Of a stretch of 64,000 bases of DNA, positions 49,531-62,200 are shown piece by piece; position 1 is the stretch's first letter; the number at the start of each line of letters is the position of its first letter. This DNA comes from Serinus canaria. Taxonomy: Eukaryota > Chordata > Aves > Passeriformes > Fringillidae. The stretch is taken from NCBI RefSeq assembly GCF_022539315.1, contig NC_066323.1, positions 8,917,219 to 8,981,218 of the forward strand, given 5' to 3'. A program made the translations under genes and the position numbers. A model generated the notes under the pieces. That model did not search any database, was not told where the DNA came from, and was given only the letters and a program-made list of their open reading frames with translations.

Positions 49531-52500
49531 AGGCCCAACAGTGTGGAACAACATGTGGCTGTCCAAAGAACGGCACAATTAGAAAGTTAGCATGTAATGA
49601 AGCTTTTCCAGATTCCACCAATTTGTGGTTTGGGGATTTGCCAAGATGGTGAGGGATATGCACACACTTGTGTGTGACCATCAAGCCCTCACTGCAAAGC
49701 CTACAGCAAAACAAATTAAAAAACCAAAACAACTGCCCTTCCTCCCTTACAGCATCCATCAGCCTTTCAGATTTGCTAGAGCTCTGCTTTTCTGGATATT
49801 TTCCTAGCTGGCTTCTTAGGCTTCCCACTTTACTCCTGAATATCATGAATTACACTTGAATGTTTTTAGTGTGCCAGAACACTTACTATTTCAATAATGA
49901 CTTCTCCAGAACTTTTTTTTTTATTATTATGAATGTAATGTTTCCAAACAACATTCTTGATTGTTAGACTCAAACAGTGTTGCTGTGATAACCCTCTAAG
50001 AACCTCATCTCCTCCTGAGGTACTGTTATCCTTACATTAGCTGCAAGATTTTGAGAAGAAACTGAGTCTCAAAAGAATTTGATTGAAATGAATTATTATT
50101 CAGCACGGCAAATCCAAAGCTAGCATCCCCTCTGGACAACTAATGCTTCATAGGTTTTCACCAACAGTGGGAGGCAGTGACTTGCCAGGATACGTAGCTC
50201 TGTTCAAACTATACGTGGTGATATTTGTGACAACTGCTTAAATCAAATTGTTCCTTCTTCACATTTGTTTGTAATTATGCCAATAGCAGTCACAGCTGGG
50301 AAAAGTGAATTGTACTTTATGTCTTCTGTACAGAAAGTGTTTAAATATTTATCTGTGATGTATGGCTCAGAAGAGGCAGCTTGAAGATCTCCTGCTGCAC
50401 TGTATTGCATCTGACAGCACAGTGTTGAACAGAACATGTGCTTTCATGAGCTATGAAGCATTACTATTTCTATCACTGTTGGATACTTTGTGACTAAAAT
50501 GTTGGACCCATTATCCTATTATCCAGCAACACACACTGTACATAATGAACAGCTCTATATCCTTGGCCTTAGAGACCTTCTGTTAAGATCAAAAGAACTG
50601 TAAATTGTGCAAAGAAGTACTGCAAACTGATAAGGAAATTATTCATAAAACAACAATAACAGAGGCACTGATTTCCACGAATTTCTGAGAAACTGTAGGT
50701 TAATCAGGAATTATTTTATCTACATATACAGAATAATTATGCAAAACTGGAGACCTCATTGGCATATTGTAGCAAGCAACAGGGAGTTAGACCCCAAAAT
50801 TCTTTTTTGTAAATTTTGGGCAGCACCAAGTCCTTGTCTGGGTACTATTTTCAGACTAAGACTAAAATTTCAGCTGTAGCGTGCAATACATGAGACGGTT
50901 GTCATGAAAAACATTCCACATTATAAACTACTACTCTAAAAGCACCAGGGATTGGGCCAGGAATCCAAGCCCCAAGTGATATCAAATGACTTATTATGCT
51001 ATTTCCTTCCACAAAAGAAATTACATCTTGCAAGAAAAACCAAAACAGATACCTGAAATTAAACAAATTCTGTCTGGCAATTAAGCAGGCGGCAAAAGAG
51101 CAAAAAGAGGCCGTGAGGAAAACAGGTTAGGTTTATCTTCTATACTGACACACTGCTTCCCTCCTTAATGAGCCTACAAAATATTGCTGTAATCATAATA
51201 TCAACATTTTCTTTGACTTCAGTAATTATACCACTGTATAATTGAAACTTCTGAAATTGATGCAATTTCACAACTCCGTAAAATATACTAAAAACCCATG
51301 GGTGGAAGTAAACGCAGTTAAAATCAGTCATGAAATGAAGTACCATTTTTCTTCTTTATCAGAGTAATTAACAAGGACTGAGGTAAATCCTGTCACTGGC
51401 TATCTTTTATTGTGATGCTCTTCCAGAAGATAAAGGCATAGACTCAGGGAAACCCTACAGCTTGAAGTCGGGAGACAGTCTTGCAAACTGCAACGATACT
51501 CTGACTTCATTCGCTAAGAGTAGGTTAAGTACCTGGAAAAACAGCCTAAGTCAAATACCTTACTTTGCAAAAGCTAAATATTTGAAAGTTACCATAGCAC
51601 CTCAATATTCCCAAGATGTAACATAAGAGGACAGGAGAGGAACTTCTGAAACGCGGCCTCCAAATGCAGTCACCGCAACGCAGACTGCTCAAGCCTGGCA
51701 GGAAGCTGATGGCCACCTCCTTCAGGAGAGCAAGATAACAAGTTTCAGTGACAAAAAGTCTCTCCTTCAAGTCTCTGGTGCCACACTGAAATTGTTGGCT
51801 CTTGATCAGAACTAATAGTAAGCAGAGAATTATGAACTGACAAACTGATCATCGATGAACAGTGCGCAGCTCTCCCAGCAGACGCGTGAACAAACAGAGC
51901 TTTAAGAGCAGACAGAGAAAGCACAGGAAGGACCACAGTAGCTCATCCAAGCAATTGATGCACATGCTGGGAAGGACACAATGTTGAGAAATTCAAGCCT
52001 GATAAATTTCCCACTACTGAGCCAAGAAGTAGAAGGCTGGAGAGAGAAAATATTGCTGTCTCTCTCAAGAAGGTATTACATAAATTATAACCACACATCC
52101 AGAGTATTTCACCATCCCCTTACATTTCTCTGTGGCATTTATACCTGTGTATAGGGTACCACCATTACAGCTCAGTGAGACACAGTATGTCCCTGAAGAA
52201 AATGCTCTCCAGCTGGTGTCTCTTCCCTCACAGGCACTTCACCTGCAGTGACCAACTCACCAGGGACAGGGCCGCTCCTAATTTTCTCAGCAATTCATGC
52301 AAACACACAGGTTTTTCAGTCCAAAATCCAGAACTTGTTACCAGTCACAGGTTTTCCCTTTTCCTCCCATTTACACCTAAAAATTGAACCAAGATGCCAG
52401 CTAAGTGCTGCCTTTACCGGAACACAGCAATTCACTGTGACTGCAGGAGAAGGTCCATGGAACCACCTGTACTACCAATGGGAAGATCTTCCCTCAGAGC

Positions 52501-54904
52501 ATCCAGAGGCCATCCAGGGTGCTGGAAACCCAGAAGGCACAGACTGAACACACTGCTGAAACAACAGCCTTATCTTGCGCAAGAAACTGGTACAACAGCA
52601 AAAAACCCAGCTCAGTTCTCAGTGGAGCACTGGGTAATGTGTTGGGAATAGAGAACCATAAAAATAATCAGCATGCACATCTCAATCCTAACAAACCAAT
52701 ATGTACAGAGCCTGTAAAGCCTCCTCTGAGAGCATCAGTTATACCACATATCTGATTTACATTTTTCAAAGAAACAACTGAAGCTCTTCAGCTTGTTCCA
52801 AAGGCCCAAAGGGAAGGAGAAAACTCTCAATACACCTAAGTGGCAGCTTTGCAGCAGCATGAGACTAAACAAATGGAAAAACCTAAAATAAGTTGTGACA
52901 GTTTATCATTAATCAGTATGAATTACTTGGCAGAAGGCAGTATTTTTCAGTGCAATTTAGTGGCACCTTTCCCAAAGAACTAATACAAACATGAGTACAT
53001 AGCAAGAGATTTGGGGAGCAGGGGAAAAGGAATGTCATCGCTGATTGAGTTGTTGATGGCAAGAAACAAAAAATGAGACTACACAGTGCAGCACCTGTGT
53101 GGCTGAAAAACATGACTGGCATGTTCCAGCTACTTCATTTGGCAAGGGTAAATTCACCACAGAAGAATCATAATCATATTACAAAACACTCTAGTCTTTT
53201 GAATAGCTTCCTTGCAGTCAGATACCACTTCTCTAGCAGTTCTGTTTATTCATGTATTTTGCCAGAAAAGGGATAACATTCTGAATGCTTCCTCTTGTAT
53301 TCATAAAATATCATTACTGTTGAACATATGAAATTATGAGAATAGAAGAGAGAGGGAGAGGCATTATCTTTGTTTAGAAATGGATATAAATGGAAAACTG
53401 CAGACAAAGCTTCCAGCTCAGGCAATCTCTATCAAGCCTATGAAGAAGCCCTTGTGCTGGCAGGTCCTGGCAAAGGATCCAAGCATCCAAACTATTCTGT
53501 TTTTCCACCTATATTAAATGGTTTAATACAAAAGATAACTATGTGTTTTAGTCACCAATTCCATATAGGCAAGTTATCAACATAGTTTTAGTGAACTTGA
53601 AGTCTTGAACAGCTATCGAAGAAATTTTGCTTTGACCCTCAAAACTGGTTCTCAGAGATTACCAAGATGGCAGCAGACCTCTTTCTTTTATTTGTATATG
53701 GATCTACCTGTAATACCTTAGAACCCACTTATGATTGCCTTTTGTATTAGGTTTAGCTTTGTACTTACACGTGTCAATAAACACTCAGGTCATTCACTCA
53801 TTTTATGCATACTTAAAAGGAAGAGACAAATTCTAATATGTCTCAAACCATCATTTCAATTGCTTTAGGTTTAACAGTACAGGTAGAAAGTTCAGCAAAT
53901 GACCAGACCTGGCAAGAAGTCTTGCATTTGCAAGTCTAAAATCACATAGCTTCAAACAAAGACAGGCAGAGAAGGCAGCTACACTGAGTAAAAGCACCAG
54001 GCCAAAGTAGTTCAGACCAGCCCCGATTCTGCTGGAAACATCCTTACAATTAATTTTGTCAGAAAGATCTATGACAGTCTTTAAACTCTTAAGAAGAGTT
54101 CAAAAACCATGTTTGGAAAACAATTTGTGCTGATCCTGTCATGCTTACATGTAAAAGCCCATGTTAAAATTGCCAACTGTAGCTTCATCTCCCAGCAACT
54201 AGAGGAAAGGAGCAAAAACTGCCCTTGCATGGTAATGTTAAAAGATAAACCTGCAAACAAGATAAAATTATCCAGATATTTGAAAGGACAAAGTTTGATT
54301 AGAGAATGAAGTTTTATCAGTGGGGGAAAAAAAAAAATAAATCCCAGACAGTGATCTTACTGAAATCCTCAGACATGAAAATGAAAGCAATTGTACCACA
54401 TTTGTATAGCTCCAGTCATTTCACACATGCTTCATTCATATTAAGAAGGGTATTACCACAAAATCTGGAGCTGTGACAAGATAAGCTTTTCATGGACTGA
54501 GGACCCAAAAATTAGAGAGAATTAATCATAACTTAAGCTTTGTAACAACACTTGTCAAATACATAAGCAATTGCAAACACCTACACAGTGCTATCCAAAA
54601 CACCACAGCCTGAAGACAGCCAAATCTCAGATACCAAAAGTCACCTCTGACAACTGTGCTTGGAAGCAGCTTCATCAGACTTTCCCATACAGTGATAATG
54701 AAGGCCATTCCATGCAAAGAATGAGGTGTCAACGCCTCAGGTATCACTTCTTCCAAACATTGTAATGCATAAAGTCTTTTAATCATCAGCAGCATAAACT
54801 CAATTTAGCTAATGTGATTTGTAGGAAATTCTCTGTTCTCTGTCTCAGGCCCTACAAGTTTAATCATGAAAACTCAAATCACAGCAAAAATATACTGAAC
54901 TGAC

Positions 54905-55006
54905 CTTCCACTGATCTCTGGGAAGCAGTCTCACCACCACGATGTCACCGTTCAGGGCTCTGTTGCGAGCAACCACTCCGTCAATAAAGATATCACGACT
55001 TCCATC
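54905..55006 (-). CDS. DIS3L2: DIS3L2 coding exon B (cold-shock domain 1 strands)
   Basis: This 102-bp exon encodes exactly 34 residues, too short for a long open-frame search. It starts [20 protein letters not shown] and ends [14 protein letters not shown], nearly identical to vertebrate DIS3L2. This is the nucleic-acid-binding core of cold-shock domain 1; DIS3 has the related pattern ...GLKHLNRAVHEDIVAVELLP. The acceptor is ttgactag at 55007, following a tcttcctcttt pyrimidine tract. The donor is gtcagt. Both boundaries are phase 0, so skipping would remove 34 residues in frame but destroy CSD1. No defects are seen. Confidence 0.98.
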
Positions 55007-55640
55007 CTAGTCAAAGAGGAAGAAAAGTAAGTGCCAGACCAAAACATATTAAATCATGGTTGTTATGAAGTTTAAAACGCTTCCATCAAGAAGACACACA
55101 CCTTGGTGAGGCAAACATCCTGCAGTTGTGCACAGGAACAAAACAGATTCACCATATGCCCTTTAGCATACAGGATCTTTTAGCAAATGAGCACCTTTGT
55201 ATGGATTGCCAGTACAGTAGTTCCACACTATTTTGCACAAGACAGAGCCAAGCCCTCAAGATGCGCTGTCTCAGTTCCTCTACAGTTACTCTTGGGAACA
55301 GGTAGAGAGTTTTCGGCTGTCACAGCTATTGACACATTAATTTCCCACCTCAAACATTCAAAGCCACTGTTCAGAACAGACAAGTGTTCAGAACTGTTTA
55401 CATCGCAGTCTCTGCAAAGTGCTCCATGCAGAGCTCCTGCTGCTCTCCTGGTGAGCTGGGAAAGCAGGGACATGCAGCTCCTGGATCAGCAGGGCACTCT
55501 GTGAAGGTGGTCTGGATTGTGGTTAGGGATGCAATTTCTTCTTTTTCAAACAAGTTAGCACCATATATTCTGCATTTGGCACAATTTTCGTTAGAAGGTA
55601 TCCCAAACAATGACAACCACAGATGCCAACTGCAAACCAG

Positions 55641-55702
55641 GAGATCTTTTACTGTAACAGACATGTCAGCGTGAGATTTTTACTGTAACAAACATGTCAG
55701 AA
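55641..55702. repeat. Tandem duplication of about 31 bp
   Basis: Two neighbouring units share gagat...tttactgtaaca and acatgtcag. Unit 1 (55641-55672) and unit 2 (55673-55702) differ by a few substitutions and one or two bases in length. The T-run length and caga/caaa differences show the duplication is not brand new. Confidence 0.85.
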
Positions 55703-56911
55703 CACCTTCTCTGAATATTCTGGGTTAGCATCCTTGCACAAGAGCCTCTACTAATTGCACACACCATGATTATCCACCCCAGACATGTCTGGCATTCGGT
55801 TACTCTAGATTTAGTTTGGGAGATTTTCTTCATGGGGTGAACAAAGTTTCCTGAAGATGCCAACACAAAGATTTTAGTTTTTAAAGGATTGCCAATTTTG
55901 TTGGGTTTTTTCTTTTGATAATTATTGATCATGCTCTTGTTGCTTTCATTTCTGCTTTCCCATAATTTAGTATACAAAAAATTCCATGTGTCTGTTTACA
56001 GGGCAATGAACATGTCAAACAATGTCAGCCTTTAGTATCAATATGACCAGTTTAAATAGTTTTTCTGAAGAGTTATCTTTGCATGGTTTCGAGGTTCAAA
56101 AAAAAGAGGTTGAGTTTCTTCAGATTAGTAATTTATTGTCTTTCAAAGAAAAAATCAGCCTCACAAGACTTAAAAGCCTTAATCGCAACTTCAGCTGTTT
56201 CTCAGACACTCCTGAGTTTCATATGCGTGAATAAATCCAATCAGAACCACCAGCACGCTCAGTGTCCAAGAAAAACTTCTTTTATAACCTGAAAACATGA
56301 AGCCCAAATATCACATAAGTATCTTACTCTGCTTAGATACCAAAACAATAAAAGGAAGAACCCTGCCATGATGTGAAACTAAGACCGTCCTCCAAGAGAC
56401 CAAATTGATCTTAGAAAGAAAAGCAGCAGCAGCAGCTCAACAGCTGTGTGAAAGCTGCCTCCCATGACAAGATGCAGAAAAATTGCAAAGCCTCTTGGAC
56501 CAACATAATTCAAATTGGAAACCGTTCTCTTCAAAAAGCCAGATTTTTTACACATGGTCTTATTCCTTATTTCTCCCCACCCTTTCCCTTCAGCTCTAAC
56601 TCTTTACCTAAGTTCATCATATACATAAAAATGAAATGTTCAAAGTCATTTTCTAAGGCAAATTCTTGGTTTGGGTTAGGGTTTTTTTTTGGTCTGTATC
56701 TGTAGCTGCTCTGTGCTGCAGGACACAGGCTGGCACTCCCAATAATTTGCTCTACACTTTTTTCCTCTTCTCCTGTGTCCATGAAAATATAAGACATTTT
56801 CTTCCACTCCCTGTAAAGGTGCCTAATGCATCACACCATCCAGTTAAAGCTTCATCTCCACACTCTGCAAGAGTCTTGTCTTTAACTCCACCCACACACT
56901 CTTTTCCAAAC

Positions 56912-56964
56912 AATATATGTATACATACATATACACAAATCTAGATATGTATATGCACACGTAT
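56912..56964. repeat. TA/CA-rich microsatellite
   Basis: An interrupted tract: atatatgtatacatacatat, then acacaaatctagatatgtat, then atgcacacgta. It is simple-sequence DNA with decayed units. Confidence 0.75.
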
Positions 56965-59151
56965 TTTACAGCAGTTAATTTCAACATCTGCAACAAAGCT
57001 GTAATCAGAAAACTGCCATCAGTTTTGGCTTTCCCTCCAAAAAGAAACATCTCTATATCTTGAGCTCCAGGCTCTCAACTGCTGGGTGAACTTACGCACT
57101 TCCAAGAAAATTTGTGCACTTTTTCCTCTGCACAGCTGACACTTCAGATTACTAATGCAATTAAAATGGCACTGAATGACAACAGAACACAATCACTTGC
57201 AAAGTCTCAGCTGTCCCTGGGATGCATCTACTCTACTGGCCACAATGGCCTCAAGACTTCCCCAGCCCCCTCCAGAGAGCACGGGGCTTTTTCTCTGCAA
57301 ATATCTCCAGCAGTGCTCCCTATCCTCCTCTGACAAGAGATCTGCAGTACTTCCATCTGCTCTGGAAGTGTCTCCCACAAGCACAGTACAGCTCTAGTCA
57401 CTGTCACTCATGATGGGCAGCACCATCCTTCACACTGACACCTCAAACCACACCACCCTGCACAAGGAACACACGAGATGCGAGGCAGAGATTTCAATCC
57501 CTGGGGTGTGTTCTCTGGGTAGCTTCAAGAAAAAAGCACTGGGCCTTCCCCTCAACTCTTCATGCAACAACGAGATGAGCAGACAGAGCACATGTGCAGC
57601 AAGAAACACACAAGGACTTCTGGTGTCAGAAGGCGAACAGCTGTTGCATTGAACTCCATGAAGGCATGGCCAAGTCATAGCTGAAGTGAAAGGGGTATAA
57701 TGCCCTCATCCACAGCAGAAAAGACAGGGTGATTTTTCACAGCTGCAGCTCTTGCAGCTTCTGGCAATGATGGGAAGTGCTGCAGAATACCAAGGCTGCA
57801 ACCCCTCCATTATGGTAAATCATGTTATACAAAGGATAAGCTTCCCAAAGCACCTGTCTTAAAGGACTGTGCCTACATAAACCAGAGTCATCTTCATCCA
57901 GGTGTTGATTTTACTGGTTCTGGTGCTCATCTCCACAAAAGGCAGAAAAGTAGAAAGATAGTTGAGATAACCACCTCTGCTAGCCCTCCTTAACATATGC
58001 ATTCCTGCACACAGAACAGGCACAAGGCAACAGCTGGACACCACAGGGGCGATTAGGGGTAAAGCCTCACATCCAAATAACTCATGAGAGTAGCTGAACT
58101 TCTCTTTTACCCTCGCATTTTGTAAATTCAGAGACTATATTTAACAGCTTACGCTTACCACACCTACAAGGACACCTGGCAGAGTAAGGATCAAAGTTCC
58201 TTTCACTTACACACTTCCCTCCTGATGTACCAGAGAGCTGCTCTGTACTTCTTCCTCTAGCTAATGCTAGTGTATTCTCTGCAGCCCCAACCTTTTCCCA
58301 TCCCTGTAATGCCAACCTTCTCTAACAAAGCTCCAAAACATTGCCCCAAATCAACGACATAAATTAAAAAACACCATGAATTTCAAGGCTTTCCCAAGCC
58401 CCAAAACAATAGTGCTGTCAGTGTCAGGGAGAACAACATAATCAGTGTTTCACTGTCTCAGGGCAGGCTCTGCCTTCTCATCCCCACACCAGCAAAACAT
58501 TTCAATATAGAACTCTCTCATTAACAGCAACACTTTGACAAAGAAAGTTCTAGATAAAAAGCTTTGGCTGTGCCAGCTGTGAGGTCACCTTCTCAACTGG
58601 AAGGCCCTGAAATTGCAAGAGTCCTTCTTTTCTGTCAAAATAAGGAAAGAAGAGAGAAGAGGTGCGAGGCAGTCCCATGTGGCAGAAGCACATCCCAAGC
58701 CAACCAAGATACAGCCCGTGCCAAAGCGGGCACATGAAAAGGAATCACGCATATTATTTCTGGAATGACTTTTCAAATTAGCTCATGCAGCAGATCGAAA
58801 ATGGAGAGCATATTTGTTTAGGGAAGATTAACTTAAATCAGTGGAAAATCTATAAAACCTCTGCAGCCATAAACCAAGGGTTTCTGATTACCCTATCTGG
58901 TGGTCCTCAAACCTGACTTCAGCTGGCCTCTGTGGGACCCTGCAGTATCCCCAACTTCAGCACAAGCAAAGCATTTCTTTGAGGTATGAGAAAGCGGGAT
59001 TTGGTTGGCAATATTGGGTATAAAAGAAAATCCAGATTGTGTTCATTTATTCCAACTCATTCACCTCTGAGTGACCTTCTGTGCACAGCATAACTTCTAT
59101 CTTAATGCACCTTTACTTATGAACTTTAAAGCATTATAAAATTACACTTAC

Positions 59152-59205
59152 TGGAGATGGAATGAAGGCTTCATGGTACTTCTTAGGATTTATTCTCAAG
59201 GGGCC
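59152..59205 (-). CDS. DIS3L2: DIS3L2 coding exon A (start of cold-shock domain 1)
   Basis: This tiny 54-bp exon encodes 18 residues, GPLRINPKKYHEAFIPSP. They correspond to the GVLRINPKKFHEAFIPSP segment of mammalian DIS3L2 and join directly to DGSRDIF in exon B. It sits at the beginning of cold-shock domain 1, roughly residue 70 of the protein. The acceptor is a 12-base T/A-interrupted pyrimidine run ending ttaag at 59206. The donor is a canonical gtaagt. Both ends are phase 0. The N-terminal coding exon(s), about 70 residues, must lie beyond position 64000; I saw no match for them between here and the window end. Confidence 0.97.
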
Positions 59206-62200
59206 CTTAAAAAAAAAAAAGAAAGAAGGAGAAAGATTATGCCTGAATCTTATTAATTTTATTTAACACCAGTTAAATTAGAGAGCTGTGGGTAATATAT
59301 CTACAGTGAAACATGAGAGATACATCTAAATTTCCATTATACATTTCAAGTCTTGACAACTTAGCATCCAAGCAATTTCAAGCCAAAAGGCGGTTTCATG
59401 AAAGGCTTAAGCTGATCTACTGCAGTCTGTCATCAGAGAGATGTTGAATCATTAGTTGTTGCTGCTGCTGGGTGAACTGAGGATCCAAGCTCTCCTGTTC
59501 CTTTCACACATTTTCTGCTGAGCATCCACCAGCTTCGTTAACAATTGGATAATAGAAACAATTTGGCTTCCTCTGTTTTGGAAAAGGAGAATGTTGGGTT
59601 TGCTTATTTTGGAGGATGCAAGCAAAGAGGAAAAGAAAAGCTGAGCTTGCATGGCAGCAGGTATCATTCTTACGGGGCTGTGGCTGCTTAAGCTGTTCCT
59701 GCAAACAGACAGCAGCAGTAACTGTGATAATAAAGTATATTTCCAAAAAAGAATTTAAAGGATTTTCCAAAAATAAACATTTAAAGTCTACAGGATTAAA
59801 TTCTGTTTAAACATACTTAAAGGCAAACTATCTTAAATACATTTGAAAATTCCATGGTCTATCTATTTCTGCTTTGTTATCTGCCAACTTAAAGGCCAAG
59901 TCACCTGCAACAAATTCATATCAACCTTCCAAAGTAAACCAACCAGTTTTGCTGCTTGCACTCATGTCCATCCAAGAGAAAGGCAGAGCCAACCAAAGCC
60001 TTATAGGCTACACATTTGCATCTCAAAAGTATCCTGGAAATTGGGATTCAGGTGACTACAGTTCAAACTGACAGCATTTGAATCTTATGGGAATACAACT
60101 TAGGTATCTGCCTTTCAACAGGCTTCTGCTCGGGGAAGAAACTTTAGAAATTTCTCCATTTGTGTATTTGAAGTAATGTTAGCCAATTTATTATATGAAC
60201 ATATTCCATCTGTTTGCACTTCTGTGTTAAGCAATCATAGGAGCATCTCACAGGAATTGCTTCTTTAAAACTTTACTGCAGCAAATAATTTTTTATGTAT
60301 TCTGGGAAACACTCAGACAATAAGGAAATCGAGCTGATTACATGTAAAAGTTTTGCTGCCTTGAAGAATTCACAGATTTACAAAGATTTTCCATTGCACT
60401 AATTTGCTGAAGTTTACCAGCAAATCAGAATACCAGATTACCAGCAGCATGTATTCCGTGTATGGAATACATCTGAGTACTTTGCTGCACTATCTAATTT
60501 TATGTCTCACATAACTGGTACTAACAAGGACACTTGCCCCCACGGCAGGCACAACACAGGACAACAGCATGGAAACAAAGATGACCCACAGAGAGAAACC
60601 CTGGGGTATTTTATGCTTAAGCAAAGTGAGGGCTGACTTGCTGTCATCAGTTTCTATTAGCACTGGTACCCACTGATGGAAAACTCTCAATGGTTGTCTT
60701 CCACTTATTTCCCAGAATCAGTGATCAGAAGCCGCTACAGAGAGAAAGGAAAAAATGGAAAGGGATTGCTGCTCTTTTTGACAATGAGTCAATTCCCATA
60801 CGTGGCTCTACCTACCAGCACTAAGCAGATGAGAAAACAGCAGACTGTTTTCCTCTGCACAGTCCCCTTGAATAGTGTGGGACAGCTGTCAATCAGTCAG
60901 GTATAAATGCCAGTCATGCACATGAAAAGTCAGGCTTTGCATCCATGGCCCAGAAGGCACCAGAGCAGCAACGTGACCATGGATGCCCAGCTCCAGCAAA
61001 CACACTCAGGAGATCAGTGTTACCACATTTATTGTGCAGCCTGTTTATCTGCATTTTATATGCACTACCTAATTATGATCAGCATTAGAATTCTTACATC
61101 GAGTAACATTAAAAAACTTCAGCTCTTCCTTTAAGCAAGAAACTCACAAAATTTATCTTAGAAAGCAGATGGGCCCTATTATCTGTGCCCATGAAAATCC
61201 TATTTACAATGTTGTACATTTCACGCTGTGATATCATATCTGGAACCAGTCACTCTCCCCATCTGCAATGAACAACTGTTCTCATATGTGTATTAGGGGG
61301 TGAGGATCTGGCTGCAGAGTCTCATGATGTCACACTAAAGCTGTATTATTTTACAATAGCTTGCAAATAATAGCTGCTATATTTATCAGTGTTTTTCTGT
61401 CATTAGGGCTTTTGTAATGAAAGGGAAGAACAAGGTCTGCAGGAAGGTTTCTAAAACATTTTCTGATGATTCAAGGCAGCTTAACAGGCTCTTGCCAATA
61501 AAGTTCCTAACTTTAATGAACTTTCCCAGTGAGACACAAAAGGGTCACAACTTCTCAAGCTGCTTTCTAAACGCAGGGCAGGCAGTACTCAGACTAAACT
61601 TCAAACATCCCAAACCAAGCAGTTTATATCAACAATTGTAACACATATGCCTAGGTTCGTTTGTATATACAAAACACCAAAAAAAGGGTCAGGGTTCACA
61701 GTATCTGATTGCTACCAAGGCTTCCTTGAAGAAAACAATCCATGAAAACCAGGGAAACCCCAGCTTTCACATGCACAAAAGAACAGCTTTCTAAGGAAAA
61801 ACACCCTTTTAACAGCAAAGCAGGCTCTGCATCTCTGTTAGCTCCACCTGACCCCAGCAGCCCTGCAGGGAGGGTCTGGGAGACGCTGGAGGCGTGGAGC
61901 AGACACAAGTTTCTGGCTGCTGCTTCAGAGGATGATTAGAGTCCTTTGGGTCAATGCTCTTTCATACACAGCCTGATTTCATCTGTTGTGTACAACCATC
62001 AGCGTGCTCTCCCGGAAGGACGCAGGAGTTGTTCAATCTTGTTTGTCTTCAGGCTATCCACTGTGATTCCAACCAACCTGATACCCCTGGGGTTTGCTCC
62101 CTGCAGTCTGAAGGGCAGGGAAGTGGGAATTCTGGGCACTCGTAAGCACCTGAGCTCAGATCCCTTTTCTTGCGGAAGGACACTTCTGGACATGTCACAT

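Larger units (their letters stand above)
26089..54904 (-). other. DIS3L2: DIS3L2 intron between exons B and C (28.8 kb)
   Basis: This is the largest intron in the window, with donor gtcagt at 54904 and acceptor ccttcag at 26089. It holds a motif-dense AT-rich patch right next to exon C (26160-26290), a probable ancient repeat at about 28449-28513, pyrimidine and T runs (33429-33486, 38747-38771), an A run (36660-36674), perfect inverted repeats at 35648-35671 and 37669-37685, a G-quadruplex-type run at 45131, and an AT-rich patch at 44200-44360. An ORF-rich but unrecognised segment lies at 48850-49530. No nested gene, RNA gene or mobile-element protein was recognised. Stretches not named here show nothing distinctive. 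Confidence 0.9.
55007..59151 (-). other. DIS3L2: DIS3L2 intron between exons A and B
   Basis: This is a 4.1-kb intron with donor gtaagt at 59151 and acceptor ttgactag at 55007. It contains a 30-bp tandem duplication (55641-55702), a five-unit AGC run (56422-56436), a TA/CA microsatellite (about 56912-56964), and an AT-rich patch near 58740-58880. No gene other than DIS3L2 is seen. Confidence 0.92.
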
